Of a stretch of 45,265 nucleotides of DNA, positions 1 through 8,963 are shown piece after piece; positions within the stretch are counted from its first letter, which is position 1; every line of letters starts with the position of its first letter. The notes below the pieces were generated by a model that saw nothing but the letters and a program-made list of their open reading frames with translations, did no database searches and had not been told where the DNA came from. This DNA comes from an uncultured Blautia sp. (GTDB lineage: Bacteria > Bacillota > Clostridia > Lachnospirales > Lachnospiraceae), in assembly GCA_900541985.1 (NCBI GenBank), contig UQLX01000020.1, positions 1 through 45,265 of the forward strand, in the 5' to 3' direction. The position numbers and the translations under genes were made by a program.

Positions 1-64
1 TTCAAAAATACAGGCTTTTGGTAGACTGACTTGCATTGAGTTTCACGGATTCAGGATTTTCTAA

Positions 65-2158
65 TTATTTCTCTTCTGCTCCGTCAACCTTGGATGCTCT
101 TGCTTCGATCTCTTTCTTCTGGATATCGGAAGGAGCCTGCTCATAACGCGCGAATTCATAGGAGAAATCTCCGCTTCCGCCGGTCATGGAACGAAGGTCT
201 GTAGAATATCCATAGATTTCCAGCATCGGAACATCTGCTTCGATCACGGTATTTCCATTATGATCCGGATTCATTCCCAGTACACGGCCACGGCGTTTGT
301 TCAGATCGCCCATAACGTCACCGGTATATTTGTCCGGAACAGTTACTTTCATGCTGACGATCGGCTCAAGAAGAACCGGAGATGCATCCATAAAACCTTT
401 CTTGAATGCAAGGATCGTAGCCATCTTAAATGCCATCTCTGAGGAGTCTACCGGGTGGTAAGATCCATCATAAAGAGTTGCCTTTACACCTACAACCGGA
501 TAGGCGGCAAGAGGTCCCTTGGTAACACATTCCTGAAGTCCCTTTTCTACAGCCGGGAAATAGTTCTTCGGAACAGCGCCGCCTACAACAACCTGCTCAA
601 ATTCAAACGGGCTCTCCAGATCGCCGGACGGCTCAAAACGCATCTTAACGTGACCATACTGGCCATGTCCGCCGGACTGTTTTTTATGCTTGCCTTCCAC
701 ATCGGAATTCTTGCGGATGGTCTCACGGAACGGAACCTTCGGTTTGGAAAGTTCGATGTCTACTTTATAACGCTCTTTCAGTTTATTTACCACGATATCA
801 AGATGCTGGTCACCCATACCATAGAGAAGTGTCTGTCTGTTGGCAGAATCGTTCTCTGTACGGAGGGTCTTATCCTCACTTGTCATCTTTGAAAGAGCCT
901 GGGAGATCTTATCCTCATCACCCTTGTTCAGAGCTTTGTATCTCTTGCAGGTATATGGTGTGGAAATCACTGCCTTCGGATAAAGAACAGGCATTGCCTT
1001 TGTTGCAAGGCTGTCTCCTGTCTGTACACTGCCAAGTTTGGCAATGGCACCAATATCACCGGCATGAAGCTCCGGAACCTCATAAGGTTTGGAACCTTCC
1101 AGAACATACAGCTTGTTCAGACGCTCTTCTTCGCCCTTCTCTACATTCAACAAAGTATCGTCGGATTTTATAACACCGGAAACCACCTTAATGAGAGAAT
1201 ATTTGCCAAGGAACGGATCTACGATCGTCTTCCATACATATGCTGATTTCGCTTTGGCAAAATCATAGTTTGCTTCAAAAATCTCGTTTGTCTTCTGGGA
1301 AATTCCGTTGCAGGAACGTTTGTCCGGGCTTGGGAAATAACCACAGATGTCATCCAGAAGGTTGGATACGCCTCTTAAGCTTACCGGAGAGCCCATGCAT
1401 ACCGGAACAATGCTTCCGTCCTGTACGTTCATGGCAAGGGCTGCAGAAACCTCTGTCACAGAGAATTCGTCCCCCTCAAAATAACGATCCATGAATTCTT
1501 CGCTTGTTTCAGCTACAGATTCCATCAGGATATCATGATATTTCTTGAGATATTCATTGAGATATTCCGGAATGTCACATTCCTGTTTTTTGCCTTTTTC
1601 AATATATTTTCTCCCGGCCTGTTTTACAACATTTACATAGCCGACAAATTTACCGTCTTCACGAATCGGGAAATGGAGCGGAGCGATCTTTTTGCCATAA
1701 AGTTCTGTCAGTTCCTCTACTACTTTACGGTAGCTGACATCATCTATATCCATATCTGTTACAAAGAACATGCGCGGAAGTTTATATTTTTCGCACAGGT
1801 CCCATGCCTTCTGAGTTCCCACCTGAACTCCGGCCTTACCGGAAACAACGATGATCGCTGCATCTGCTGCGCTGACAGCCTCTTCTACCTCACCTACAAA
1901 ATCAAAGTATCCAGGAGTGTCAAGGATATTGATCTTTACTTTATCCCACGGAACAGGAACCAAAGAAGTAGAAATTGAAAAATGTCTCTTGATTTCCTCT
2001 TTATCAAAATCGCTGACTGTATTCCCATCTTCCACTCTGCCTAAACGGCTTGTCATTCCTGCAAGATATGCCATTGCCTCTGCCAGTGTAGTTTTGCCGG
2101 ATCCTCCGTGACCTAATAGGACTACATTTCTGATTCGGTCAGTTCTATAAACGTCCAT
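65..2158 (-). CDS. Elongation factor G-like translational GTPase (EF-G paralogue)
   Basis: This 697-residue protein has the whole EF-G architecture: a G domain, domain II, and domains III-V, including a stretch around residues 480-530 (KPKVPFRETI, then QSGGHGQYGHV) typical of domain IV. The P-loop GHGGSGKT is at residues 16-23 and the G3 motif DTPG at 80-83. The G4 position, where NKxD is expected, reads TDMD (134-137), so guanine contacts are altered. It belongs to the FusA2-like group of extra EF-Gs found in Clostridia rather than the main fusA, which normally sits with rpsL/rpsG/tuf; no such neighbours are present here. Known EF-Gs catalyse ribosomal translocation or recycling in the cytosol; the exact role of this paralogue is not known to me. 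The start is preceded by GGGAGGT and a good promoter. It is transcribed alone, divergently from tyrA. Confidence 0.9.
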   Translation of the reverse strand: MDVYRTDRIRNVVLLGHGGSGKTTLAEAMAYLAGMTSRLGRVEDGNTVSDFDKEEIKRHFSISTSLVPVPWDKVKINILDTPGYFDFVGEVEEAVSAADAAIIVVSGKAGVQVGTQKAWDLCEKYKLPRMFFVTDMDIDDVSYRKVVEELTELYGKKIAPLHFPIREDGKFVGYVNVVKQAGRKYIEKGKKQECDIPEYLNEYLKKYHDILMESVAETSEEFMDRYFEGDEFSVTEVSAALAMNVQDGSIVPVCMGSPVSLRGVSNLLDDICGYFPSPDKRSCNGISQKTNEIFEANYDFAKAKSAYVWKTIVDPFLGKYSLIKVVSGVIKSDDTLLNVEKGEEERLNKLYVLEGSKPYEVPELHAGDIGAIAKLGSVQTGDSLATKAMPVLYPKAVISTPYTCKRYKALNKGDEDKISQALSKMTSEDKTLRTENDSANRQTLLYGMGDQHLDIVVNKLKERYKVDIELSKPKVPFRETIRKNSDVEGKHKKQSGGHGQYGHVKMRFEPSGDLESPFEFEQVVVGGAVPKNYFPAVEKGLQECVTKGPLAAYPVVGVKATLYDGSYHPVDSSEMAFKMATILAFKKGFMDASPVLLEPIVSMKVTVPDKYTGDVMGDLNKRRGRVLGMNPDHNGNTVIEADVPMLEIYGYSTDLRSMTGGSGDFSYEFARYEQAPSDIQKKEIEARASKVDGAEEK

Positions 2159-2192
2159 ATGTAATACCTCCCTGTTTGTCTGATATGTTCAT

Positions 2193-2221
2193 ATTCTACT
2201 AAAATTTTATTGTTTTTTCAA
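2193..2221 (-). promoter_or_regulatory. Sigma-A type promoter of the EF-G paralogue
   Basis: On the minus strand TTGAAA (2216-2221) is separated by 17 nt from TAGAAT (2193-2198). The predicted transcript starts near 2186 and gives a leader of roughly 28 nt. Confidence 0.7.
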
Positions 2222-2300
2222 GTATTTTATATAATTTTAACAACTTTTTTTGATGAAATAATGCGAAAATTTTATGAATTTTTACATTTCCCCCTTGTAT

Positions 2301-2329
2301 TTGACATTTTTCTTCTTATCTTTTAAAAT
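2301..2329 (+). promoter_or_regulatory. Sigma-A type promoter of tyrA-aroA
   Basis: TTGACA (2301-2306), a 17-nt spacer and TAAAAT (2324-2329) form a near-consensus promoter. Transcription would start around 2336, which excludes the in-frame ATG at 2330 as the tyrA start and supports the ATG at 2360 or 2369. Confidence 0.75.
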
Positions 2330-2359
2330 ATGAGTATATTTTTTTCTTGGGAAAGGATC

Positions 2360-3460
2360 ATGACATCTATGAAAACCATTGGTTTTATCGGCCTCGGCCT
2401 TATTGGAGGCTCTATTGCAAAAACGATCCGCAGAGTTCATCCGGATTATCATATTCTGGCCTATGCCAGACACAGAGAAACTCTGGCTGCCGCGCTGAAC
2501 AGCGGTACTATTGACGGTGTACTGGAGGAAAAAGACGAAAGATACCATCATTGTGATTATATTTTCCTCTGTGCCCCGGTAGAATATAATATTGAATATC
2601 TGAAATATTTAAAAGAAGTCATCTCAGATGAATGCATCATCACCGATGCAGGAAGTGTCAAGGGTCCCATCCATCAGGCCGTAGAGGAGATCGGTCTGGA
2701 TCATAATTTTATCGGCGGACATCCCATGGCAGGTTCAGAGCGTTCCGGCTTTGCCAATTCTTCTGATCACCTTCTGGAAAATGCCTATTATATCCTGACT
2801 CCGGGAGGAGAAGTTCCCTTAAATAAGCTTACGGAATTTTCAGAGCTTATCGACTCTCTGGGCGCGATCCCAATGGTCCTTACAGCAGAAGAACATGATT
2901 TTATCACAGCCGGTGTCAGTCATCTGCCTCACATTATCGCTTCCTCACTGGTAAATCTGGTAAGCTCGCTCGATAATGATGCGGAGTATATGAAAACCAT
3001 TGCAGCCGGCGGCTTCCGGGATATAACCAGAATCGCCTCCTCATCTCCTGTTATGTGGCAGCAGATCTGTCTGGAAAATACCAGAAATATTTCCGCAGTG
3101 CTGGACGAATACATTCGTATGCTGATCCAGATCCGCTGCTCCGTGGACAACAAAGAAGCGGATCAGCTGTATCAGCTTTTTGCCGCTTCCAGAGATTACC
3201 GGGATTCGATTGATGTCACTTCAAAGGGACCTATCACCAGAGCCTATGTCCTCTATCTCGATATTGTTGATGAAGCCGGAGGAATCGCAACGATTGCCAC
3301 GATTCTTGCCATGGAAAACATCAGTATCAAAAATATCGGAATCATACATAACCGGGAATTTGAACAGGGCGTGCTGAAAATAGAATTTTATGAAGAGGAT
3401 GCCATGAAGCGGGCAAATGCACTTTTAAAGAAACGAAACTATATTGTCTATGAACGGTAG
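2360..3460 (+). CDS. tyrA: Prephenate dehydrogenase with C-terminal ACT domain
   Basis: The enzyme oxidatively decarboxylates prephenate to 4-hydroxyphenylpyruvate with NAD(P)+ in tyrosine synthesis. The N-terminal Rossmann motif GLGLIGGS, the segment TDAGSVKG and the signature GGHPMAGSERSGF are all present. The last 70 or so residues (GGIATIATIL to the end) are an ACT domain, which in this family usually mediates feedback by tyrosine. The start at 2360 follows GGGAAAGG; the ATG at 2369 (MKTIGFIG) is a possible alternative with wider spacing, and the ATG at 2330 lies inside the promoter. The stop is nine bases before the aroA ATG, so the two genes form an operon for the branch around chorismate. 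Confidence 0.92.
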   Translation: MTSMKTIGFIGLGLIGGSIAKTIRRVHPDYHILAYARHRETLAAALNSGTIDGVLEEKDERYHHCDYIFLCAPVEYNIEYLKYLKEVISDECIITDAGSVKGPIHQAVEEIGLDHNFIGGHPMAGSERSGFANSSDHLLENAYYILTPGGEVPLNKLTEFSELIDSLGAIPMVLTAEEHDFITAGVSHLPHIIASSLVNLVSSLDNDAEYMKTIAAGGFRDITRIASSSPVMWQQICLENTRNISAVLDEYIRMLIQIRCSVDNKEADQLYQLFAASRDYRDSIDVTSKGPITRAYVLYLDIVDEAGGIATIATILAMENISIKNIGIIHNREFEQGVLKIEFYEEDAMKRANALLKKRNYIVYER

Positions 3461-3469
3461 GTGTCTATT

Positions 3470-4744
3470 ATGAAAATAAAAAAGCAGACCGGACTGAAGG
3501 GAGTTCTTACAGTTCCGGGAGATAAATCCATTTCCCACAGAGCTGTAATGTTTGGCGCTCTTGCAAAAGGTACTACAAGAATCACTCATTTTCTGGAAGG
3601 AGCCGACTGTCTCTCTACAATCTCCTGCTTCCGCAAAATGGGGATTGAAATAGAACGGGATCAGGAGCAGGTTCTTGTTCACGGCAGGGGGCTGCACGGA
3701 CTGCATACTCCTTCCGGTATTCTGGATGTCGGTAACAGCGGCACCACAACAAGACTGATCTCCGGAATCCTTGCAGGCCAGGATTTTTCCTCAGAGCTTG
3801 ACGGGGATGACTCCATCCGTACCCGTCCCATGAAAAGGATCATGACTCCTCTGGCATCCATGGGAGCCGATATTATAAGCAAAAACGGCAACGGCTGCGC
3901 GCCTCTGATGATCACCGGAAAGCGTCTTCACGGAATCCATTACGACTCTCCGGTAGCATCTGCCCAGGTAAAATCCTGTGTACTTCTTGCGGGAATGTAT
4001 GCAGACGGGATTACAAGTGTTACAGAGCCTTTTCTTTCCAGAAATCATACAGAGATCATGCTGAATTATTTTGGAGCAGAGATTACTTCCTCAGGGACTA
4101 CCGCCGCCATCCGTCCGGAGCCGTTTCTGGAAGCCCGTGATATCGCCGTACCCGGAGATATTTCTTCTGCCGCTTATTTTATTGCAGCAGGGCTGCTCAC
4201 TCCAAACAGCGAGATTCTTCTGAAAAACGTGGGAATCAATCCTACCCGGGCCGGAATCCTGAAGATCTGTCAGTCTATGGGAGCTGATATTACGCTTCTT
4301 AACAAAAATCTCGAAGGGGAGCCAACTGCTGATCTTCTGATCCGCACAAGTTCTCTGAAAGGAACAGTCATTGAAGGAGCTGATATTCCTGCTCTGATCG
4401 ATGAAATCCCCATGATCGCAGTGATGGCAGCCTTTGCTCAGGGAACCACCATCATCCGGGATGCACAGGAGCTGAAAGTCAAGGAATCCGACCGCATTGC
4501 CGTAATGGTAGATAATCTGAAGCGTATGGGCGCAGACATTGAAGGAACCGACGATGGAATGATCATTCATGGAGGCAAACCGCTCCACGGGGCAGTGATC
4601 GACTCTCACCTTGACCACAGAGTGGCTATGTCCTTTGCAGTTGCAGGAACCATCTGCGAGGGAGAAACGGAGATCCAGGGTGCCGAATGTGTAAATATTT
4701 CCTACCCGGAATTTTACAAAGACCTGTATCTCTGCGGAAAATAA
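3470..4744 (+). CDS. aroA: 3-phosphoshikimate 1-carboxyvinyltransferase (EPSP synthase), class II
   Basis: EPSP synthase condenses shikimate-3-phosphate with phosphoenolpyruvate in the shikimate pathway. The 424-residue protein is the usual size. Visible signatures are PGDKSISHRA near the N-terminus, GNSGTTTR, IRTRPM and KVKESDRI. It carries the four motifs used to define class II, glyphosate-insensitive enzymes: GDKS, SAQVK, RNHTE (R-x-H-x-E) and NPTR. The start is the ATG at 3470, with AGGTG six bases upstream that overlaps the end of tyrA; an upstream in-frame GTG at 3461 has no ribosome site of its own. It is the second gene of tyrA-aroA and is followed by a hairpin terminator. Confidence 0.95.
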   Translation: MKIKKQTGLKGVLTVPGDKSISHRAVMFGALAKGTTRITHFLEGADCLSTISCFRKMGIEIERDQEQVLVHGRGLHGLHTPSGILDVGNSGTTTRLISGILAGQDFSSELDGDDSIRTRPMKRIMTPLASMGADIISKNGNGCAPLMITGKRLHGIHYDSPVASAQVKSCVLLAGMYADGITSVTEPFLSRNHTEIMLNYFGAEITSSGTTAAIRPEPFLEARDIAVPGDISSAAYFIAAGLLTPNSEILLKNVGINPTRAGILKICQSMGADITLLNKNLEGEPTADLLIRTSSLKGTVIEGADIPALIDEIPMIAVMAAFAQGTTIIRDAQELKVKESDRIAVMVDNLKRMGADIEGTDDGMIIHGGKPLHGAVIDSHLDHRVAMSFAVAGTICEGETEIQGAECVNISYPEFYKDLYLCGK

Positions 4745-4786
4745 AAGATCCTTAAATTATCCAAATATTCAATCACACATATCAGC

Positions 4787-4851
4787 AAAGGCAGATCACC
4801 GTGCTTTTCCGGACTTTCTTCCGGGAGCGCTGCACAGGATCTGCCTTTTTC
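4787..4851. terminator. Bidirectional terminator between aroA and the GNAT gene
   Basis: AAAGGCAGATC (4787-4797) pairs with GATCTGCCTTT (4838-4848) and is followed by a T run. Inner GTGC/GCAC and TCCGG/CCGG pairings extend the hairpin. It serves the convergent genes on both sides. Confidence 0.75.
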
Positions 4852-5334
4852 TTATATCAATTTTTTCTCCATATTGTAAGACTGTATCTGAAATCCCATA
4901 CTTTGATAAAATGCCCGGGCTTCTTTATTAAAATCCCAGACCTTCAGATCGATCCGGGCGCATTCTTCCTTTTCAGCCTCAGATACCAGATACTCATAGA
5001 GCCTTTTACCGATCCCTTTTCTGCGGCTGTCCTGTTCCACAAAAAGAGCATCCACAAAAAACGTACGATTTCTGTGCAGCATGGTATTCGCCGGAGTGAT
5101 CTTCCTTTTTGCAACCAGAAAGCCTGTCAGTCTTTTTCCTTCCTCTGCACCGATCAGGATATGATCCGCATCTTCCAGCATTTCCTGATACACTTCCTTC
5201 GGAAGCAGATCTTCCATTTCTTTATAAATATCCGGTCTCCCTTCAACGTGCTGACGGTGAAGCGTCTGATATCCCCTGTTTACAATTGTATAATCATAAA
5301 GTGTCAGATTTCTGATTTTAATTTCCTCTGTCAT
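4852..5334 (-). CDS. GNAT family N-acetyltransferase
   Basis: A 160-residue single-domain acetyltransferase of the GCN5-related fold. The acetyl-CoA binding motif A is visible as SRRKGIGKRLYEYL around residues 103-116, after a beta strand FFVDALFVEQD. The C-terminal RAFYQSMGFQ segment is the usual motif B region. The substrate cannot be deduced; small-molecule or protein N-terminal acetylation are both possible. It is a single gene with its own promoter, divergent from the lactate dehydrogenase and convergent with aroA. Confidence 0.85.
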   Translation of the reverse strand: MTEEIKIRNLTLYDYTIVNRGYQTLHRQHVEGRPDIYKEMEDLLPKEVYQEMLEDADHILIGAEEGKRLTGFLVAKRKITPANTMLHRNRTFFVDALFVEQDSRRKGIGKRLYEYLVSEAEKEECARIDLKVWDFNKEARAFYQSMGFQIQSYNMEKKLI

Positions 5335-5373
5335 TTCTCTTTCCTTCTTTCTTTTATAAAGTTACACTGGTCT

Positions 5374-5402
5374 ACATTACAGAAATCATTCATTCTTGTC
5401 AA
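5374..5402 (-). promoter_or_regulatory. Promoter of the GNAT gene
   Basis: On the minus strand TTGACA (5397-5402), a 17-nt spacer and TAATGT (5374-5379). It sits back to back with the ldhA promoter, the two -35 boxes being about 20 bp apart. Confidence 0.6.
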
Positions 5403-5423
5403 TATTTGTCAGAAAAATAATCC

Positions 5424-5452
5424 TTGACATCCCATAATTTTCCATGTATATT
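5424..5452 (+). promoter_or_regulatory. Promoter of the D-lactate dehydrogenase gene
   Basis: TTGACA (5424-5429), 17 nt, TATATT (5447-5452). The in-frame ATG at 5444 lies inside it, so translation must begin downstream at 5495. Confidence 0.7.
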
Positions 5453-5494
5453 TCAACTAGCTTATACATATACCAAAAAGAAAAGGAGGCTGCC

Positions 5495-6484
5495 ATGAAA
5501 ATATTATTTTACGGTGCAAAAGACTATGACCAGCATTTTTTTGATAAGCTTGCCCCGGAATATCCGGGAATTACTTTTAAATTTATCGAAGCCAATCTCT
5601 ATGAAGAAACCGCATCACTTGCAAAAGGCTACGACGGGATCTGTGCTTTTGTAAATGCAGATATCAGCACCCCTGTTATGGAAAATCTCCATGCTCAGGG
5701 GATCAGGCTGATCCTGATGCGCTGTGCCGGATATAACAACGTAGATCTCAAAACTGCAGAAAAATACGGGATCAAGGTTCTCCGTGTTCCCGGCTATTCC
5801 CCGGAAGCAGTAGCCGAACATGCTATGGCTCTTGTTCTTACTGCCAACCGCCATACTCACAAAGCATATATCAAATGCAGAGAAAATAATTTTGCCCTGA
5901 ACGGACTTATGGGCGTTAATCTGTTTCACAAAACCGCCGGAATCGTTGGAACCGGAAAAATCGGTCTTGCAATGGCAAGGATCTGCCGGGGCTTCGGTAT
6001 GCGGGTTATCGCCTACGACCTTTATCCCAACAAAGAACTGGATTTTCTGGAGTATGTGTCACTGGATGAGCTTCTGCGTACAAGCGATCTGATCAGTCTC
6101 CACTGCCCTCTTACAGAAGAGACCCATCACCTCATCAACGAAGAATCTATCGCAAAAATGAAAGACGGAGTGATCCTTGTAAATACCTCCAGAGGCGGCC
6201 TGATCTGTACTGATGATCTGATCGCCGGAATCCGGGATCATAAATTTTTTGCGGTAGGGCTTGACGTCTATGAAGAAGAGTCAGAGCTTGTGTACGAAGA
6301 TATGTCCGAACGTATTTTACAAAGCTCCACCATACAGAGACTGCTGTCCTTCCCCAACGTAGCCATGACTTCTCATCAGGGATTTTTCACCGAAGAGGCG
6401 CTGACCAATATTGCGGAAACAACACTTCAGAATGCAGCTGCGTTCCGTGACGGACAGGTTCTGAAAAATGAAGTAAAGCTTTAA
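5495..6484 (+). CDS. ldhA: D-lactate dehydrogenase (2-hydroxyacid dehydrogenase family)
   Basis: The 329-residue enzyme reduces pyruvate to D-lactate with NADH, a fermentative electron sink. The NAD-binding fold carries GTGKIG, followed by an acidic residue in YDLYPN, and the catalytic triad of the D-2-hydroxyacid dehydrogenases is visible: Arg in TSRGGL, Glu in DVYEEE and His in SHQGFF. The segment RCAGYNNVDL is characteristic of the LdhA branch of this family rather than of phosphoglycerate or formate dehydrogenases. The ATG at 5495 follows AAAGGAGG with good spacing; the longer reading from 5444 would start in the promoter. It is monocistronic and ends in a strong hairpin. Confidence 0.88.
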   Translation: MKILFYGAKDYDQHFFDKLAPEYPGITFKFIEANLYEETASLAKGYDGICAFVNADISTPVMENLHAQGIRLILMRCAGYNNVDLKTAEKYGIKVLRVPGYSPEAVAEHAMALVLTANRHTHKAYIKCRENNFALNGLMGVNLFHKTAGIVGTGKIGLAMARICRGFGMRVIAYDLYPNKELDFLEYVSLDELLRTSDLISLHCPLTEETHHLINEESIAKMKDGVILVNTSRGGLICTDDLIAGIRDHKFFAVGLDVYEEESELVYEDMSERILQSSTIQRLLSFPNVAMTSHQGFFTEEALTNIAETTLQNAAAFRDGQVLKNEVKL

Positions 6485-6490
6485 AAAAGA

Positions 6491-6523
6491 AAAACTCTCC
6501 GGAATCATTCACCGGAGAGTTTT
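6491..6523. terminator. Bidirectional terminator between ldhA and nfo
   Basis: AAAACTCTCCGG (6491-6502) and CCGGAGAGTTTT (6512-6523) form a perfect 12-bp stem with a 9-nt loop and T runs on both strands. Confidence 0.88.
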
Positions 6524-6538
6524 TCTTTTATCTGTTCC

Positions 6539-7372
6539 TTATTTCTCAAAGGCTTTTCTGAGAACCGCGATCTCTCTGGTCCATCCCGCATCGTCATTGG
6601 GAGTTTCCAGAATAAACGGGATCTCTGCAAGAGCCGGATGCCGGATCACACGCACCAGCGCTTCCAGTCCGATCTCCCCCTCCCCGATTTTTGCATGACG
6701 GTCCTTGTGACTTCCCATTCCGTTCAGACTGTCATTCAGATGAATTGCCTTCAGTCGTGAAAGACCGATCACCTGATCGAATTCCTTTAACACTCCGTCC
6801 AGATCATGAACGATATCATATCCTCCATCCCACACATGGCAGGTATCCAGACACACTCCCATTTTGTGATCTTTTTCTACCAGGTCAAGAATGGAACGGA
6901 TCTCCTGGAAATTTCTGCCAACTTCAGAGCCCTTTCCTGCCATGGTTTCCAGAAGGACCGTAGTGGTCTGCTCTTCTGTAAGGACATCATTGAGAATCTC
7001 CGCGATCTTTTGGATTCCTGTTTCTGCTCCCTGCCCCACATGACTGCCCGGATGAAAATTATAATAATTTCCCGGTGTGTATTCCATTCGTTTCAGATCA
7101 TCTGCCATCGTATTTCTGGCAAAATCTCTCAGATCTTCTTTGGCCGCACAGCAATTCATGGTATAAGGCGCATGAGCAACGATTTTTCCAAATCCATGGG
7201 CTCCTGCCAGCTGCAGAAATTCCTCCACATCTTTTTCGTCAATGGCTTTTGCATTTCCCCCTCGGGGATTTCTGGTAAAAAAGGCAAAGGTGTTTCCTCC
7301 GTTTTTAATCATCTGCTGTGCCATTTTTTTGTACCCCTTGGATGAGGTTGTATGATTTCCGATATATAACAT
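6539..7372 (-). CDS. nfo: Deoxyribonuclease IV (AP endonuclease)
   Basis: Endonuclease IV cleaves DNA 5' of abasic sites in base excision repair and holds three zinc ions in a TIM barrel. The 277-residue reading from the ATG at 7372 (MLYIGNHTTSS) matches the family length and follows GGAG at a 7-nt distance; the longer reading from 7429 adds an unconserved tail. Family signatures seen are NFHPGSH, ETMAGKGSEVG, CLDTCHVWDGGYD and HLNDS followed by GSHKDRHAKIGEG. It is a single gene convergent with ldhA and divergent from the CapA-like gene. Confidence 0.93.
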   Translation of the reverse strand: MLYIGNHTTSSKGYKKMAQQMIKNGGNTFAFFTRNPRGGNAKAIDEKDVEEFLQLAGAHGFGKIVAHAPYTMNCCAAKEDLRDFARNTMADDLKRMEYTPGNYYNFHPGSHVGQGAETGIQKIAEILNDVLTEEQTTTVLLETMAGKGSEVGRNFQEIRSILDLVEKDHKMGVCLDTCHVWDGGYDIVHDLDGVLKEFDQVIGLSRLKAIHLNDSLNGMGSHKDRHAKIGEGEIGLEALVRVIRHPALAEIPFILETPNDDAGWTREIAVLRKAFEK

Positions 7373-7427
7373 CTTTTTTCTCCATCTTCTGTATTTATCT
7401 TCAGGAAATATCTCCCGGATCATAACC

Positions 7428-7456
7428 ATTATAGCAGAAAAACCCTTTTACAAAAA
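7428..7456 (-). promoter_or_regulatory. Extended -10 promoter of nfo
   Basis: On the minus strand TGCTATAAT gives an extended -10 (hexamer at 7428-7433); the -35 is weak (TTTTTG at 7451-7456, 17 nt upstream). Confidence 0.5.
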
Positions 7457-7467
7457 GAGGAAATCTA

Positions 7468-7496
7468 TTGACGAAAATTCCAAATATATCTATACT
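7468..7496 (+). promoter_or_regulatory. Promoter of the CapA-like gene
   Basis: TTGACG (7468-7473), 17 nt, TATACT (7491-7496). The leader to the ATG at 7562 is about 60 nt. Confidence 0.7.
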
Positions 7497-7561
7497 TTTA
7501 ATAGCTATTATATTTTATAAGACAAACCTCACTTATTCTACAAAAGACAAGGAGTATACAT

Positions 7562-8944
7562 ATGAGCCAGACCTCTTCCAATCGTCCGTCCAGGAACCAT
7601 TCCAGGCAAAGATCTTCCGGTTCTCCCGGAACTTCCCGAACCCCATCCCGAAAGAATTCTTCTTTACAAAGAAGAAGGTCGTCTGCTCACCGCCGAAACG
7701 TGTATCGGAAATCCCGCTATTATCGTCAGCGCCAGAAGCGTCTTATCCTTGCCGGCGGAATGGGGCTGGCACTTCTGATCGTTCTGCTTTTTTTTGCTGT
7801 ACGAAGCTGCATAGATAAAAAAACAGCCTCCGTAAGCTCGGATCCGGTCCTTACAGAAAATGAATCCCAAAACACAAATTCCGAAGAAAGCAGCAAGACT
7901 TCTTCCTCCGATTCCGGGGCTGATGCAGAACAGGATTCCGGTCTTCCATCCGAACCGGTTTCCCTTACCGTCAGCGTAGTGGGCGACTGCACTCTTGGAA
8001 CCGACGAAAATTTCGATTATGACACCAGCCTGAATGCTTATTATGAAAGCTATGGTTCCGAATATTTTTTACAGAATGTAAAAAGTATTTTTTCTGCCGA
8101 TGATCTGACCATTGCCAATTTTGAGGGAACTCTTACAGATTCTGAAGAACGGGAAGAAAAGCAGTTTGCCTTCAAAGCTCCGGCTGAATTTTCCAGTATC
8201 CTGTCAGACGGTTCCGTCGAGGCAGTCACACTGGCAAATAACCACAGCCATGATTATGGAGAGCAGGGTTTTGCCGACACACTGACCGCTCTTGATCAGG
8301 AAGGGATCACCCACTTTGGTTATGACGAAACTGCTGTCATAGAAGTAAAAGGAATCAAAGTCGGTCTTGTAGGAATCTACGAACTGAAGGATCATCTGGA
8401 ACGGACGGAACAGCTGAAACAGAATATTGCCAAAGTAAAGGAAGAAGGAGCAGTTATCACGATCGTGATCTTTCACTGGGGCAATGAAAAAGAAGAAATC
8501 CCGGACTCCAACCAGATGACGCTTGGGCGTCTTTCCATTGATGAAGGAGCCGATCTGGTATGCGGTCATCATCCCCATGTTCTTCAGGGTATTGAAACCT
8601 ATAAAGGTAAAAATATTGTATACAGCCTCGGAAATTTCTGTTTCGGCGGAAATTCCTACCCCAGCGACATGGACAGTATGATCTTTCAGCAGACATTCAC
8701 GATTGATAAGAACGGGGTATCTGCAGATAATGACACAAACATAATCCCCTGTTCCATTTCTTCTGACTATGATTATAACAATTATCAGCCAACCCCTGCC
8801 GAGGGCGGGGAAGCCGACCGGATCCTGAATAAAATCGAAGAACGAAGCTCCTGGATCACCCCTGCCGATACAGAAGAAATGGATTCTTCTGTAAACGAAG
8901 AAAGCTCTGATTCCGGTGAAAACGAGGAAAGTTCTTCCGAATAG
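7562..8944 (+). CDS. Membrane-anchored CapA family protein
   Basis: The 460-residue protein begins with a long Ser/Arg-rich cytoplasmic segment (about residues 1-58, strongly basic), has one transmembrane helix (LILAGGMGLALLIVLLFFAV, about 60-79), then a Ser/Glu/Asp-rich linker and a CapA/PGA_cap domain from about 138 to 390. Metallophosphatase-like motifs are visible: VVGDCTLG, NFEGTLT, LANNHSHDYG, FHWGNE and GHHPHVLQG, followed by YSLGNFCFGGN. CapA proteins take part in poly-gamma-glutamate capsule synthesis or export in Bacillus, but many single-gene homologues have unknown roles, and no capB or capC is nearby. The tail is again acidic and serine rich. AAGGAG precedes the start. Confidence 0.85.
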   Translation: MSQTSSNRPSRNHSRQRSSGSPGTSRTPSRKNSSLQRRRSSAHRRNVYRKSRYYRQRQKRLILAGGMGLALLIVLLFFAVRSCIDKKTASVSSDPVLTENESQNTNSEESSKTSSSDSGADAEQDSGLPSEPVSLTVSVVGDCTLGTDENFDYDTSLNAYYESYGSEYFLQNVKSIFSADDLTIANFEGTLTDSEEREEKQFAFKAPAEFSSILSDGSVEAVTLANNHSHDYGEQGFADTLTALDQEGITHFGYDETAVIEVKGIKVGLVGIYELKDHLERTEQLKQNIAKVKEEGAVITIVIFHWGNEKEEIPDSNQMTLGRLSIDEGADLVCGHHPHVLQGIETYKGKNIVYSLGNFCFGGNSYPSDMDSMIFQQTFTIDKNGVSADNDTNIIPCSISSDYDYNNYQPTPAEGGEADRILNKIEERSSWITPADTEEMDSSVNEESSDSGENEESSSE

Positions 8945-8963
8945 GCTGTGAAAGAACGATTTT

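Noticed and set aside
2330..2359. Upstream ATG for tyrA
   Set aside because: It overlaps the -10 region of a near-consensus promoter, so it would not be in the transcript.
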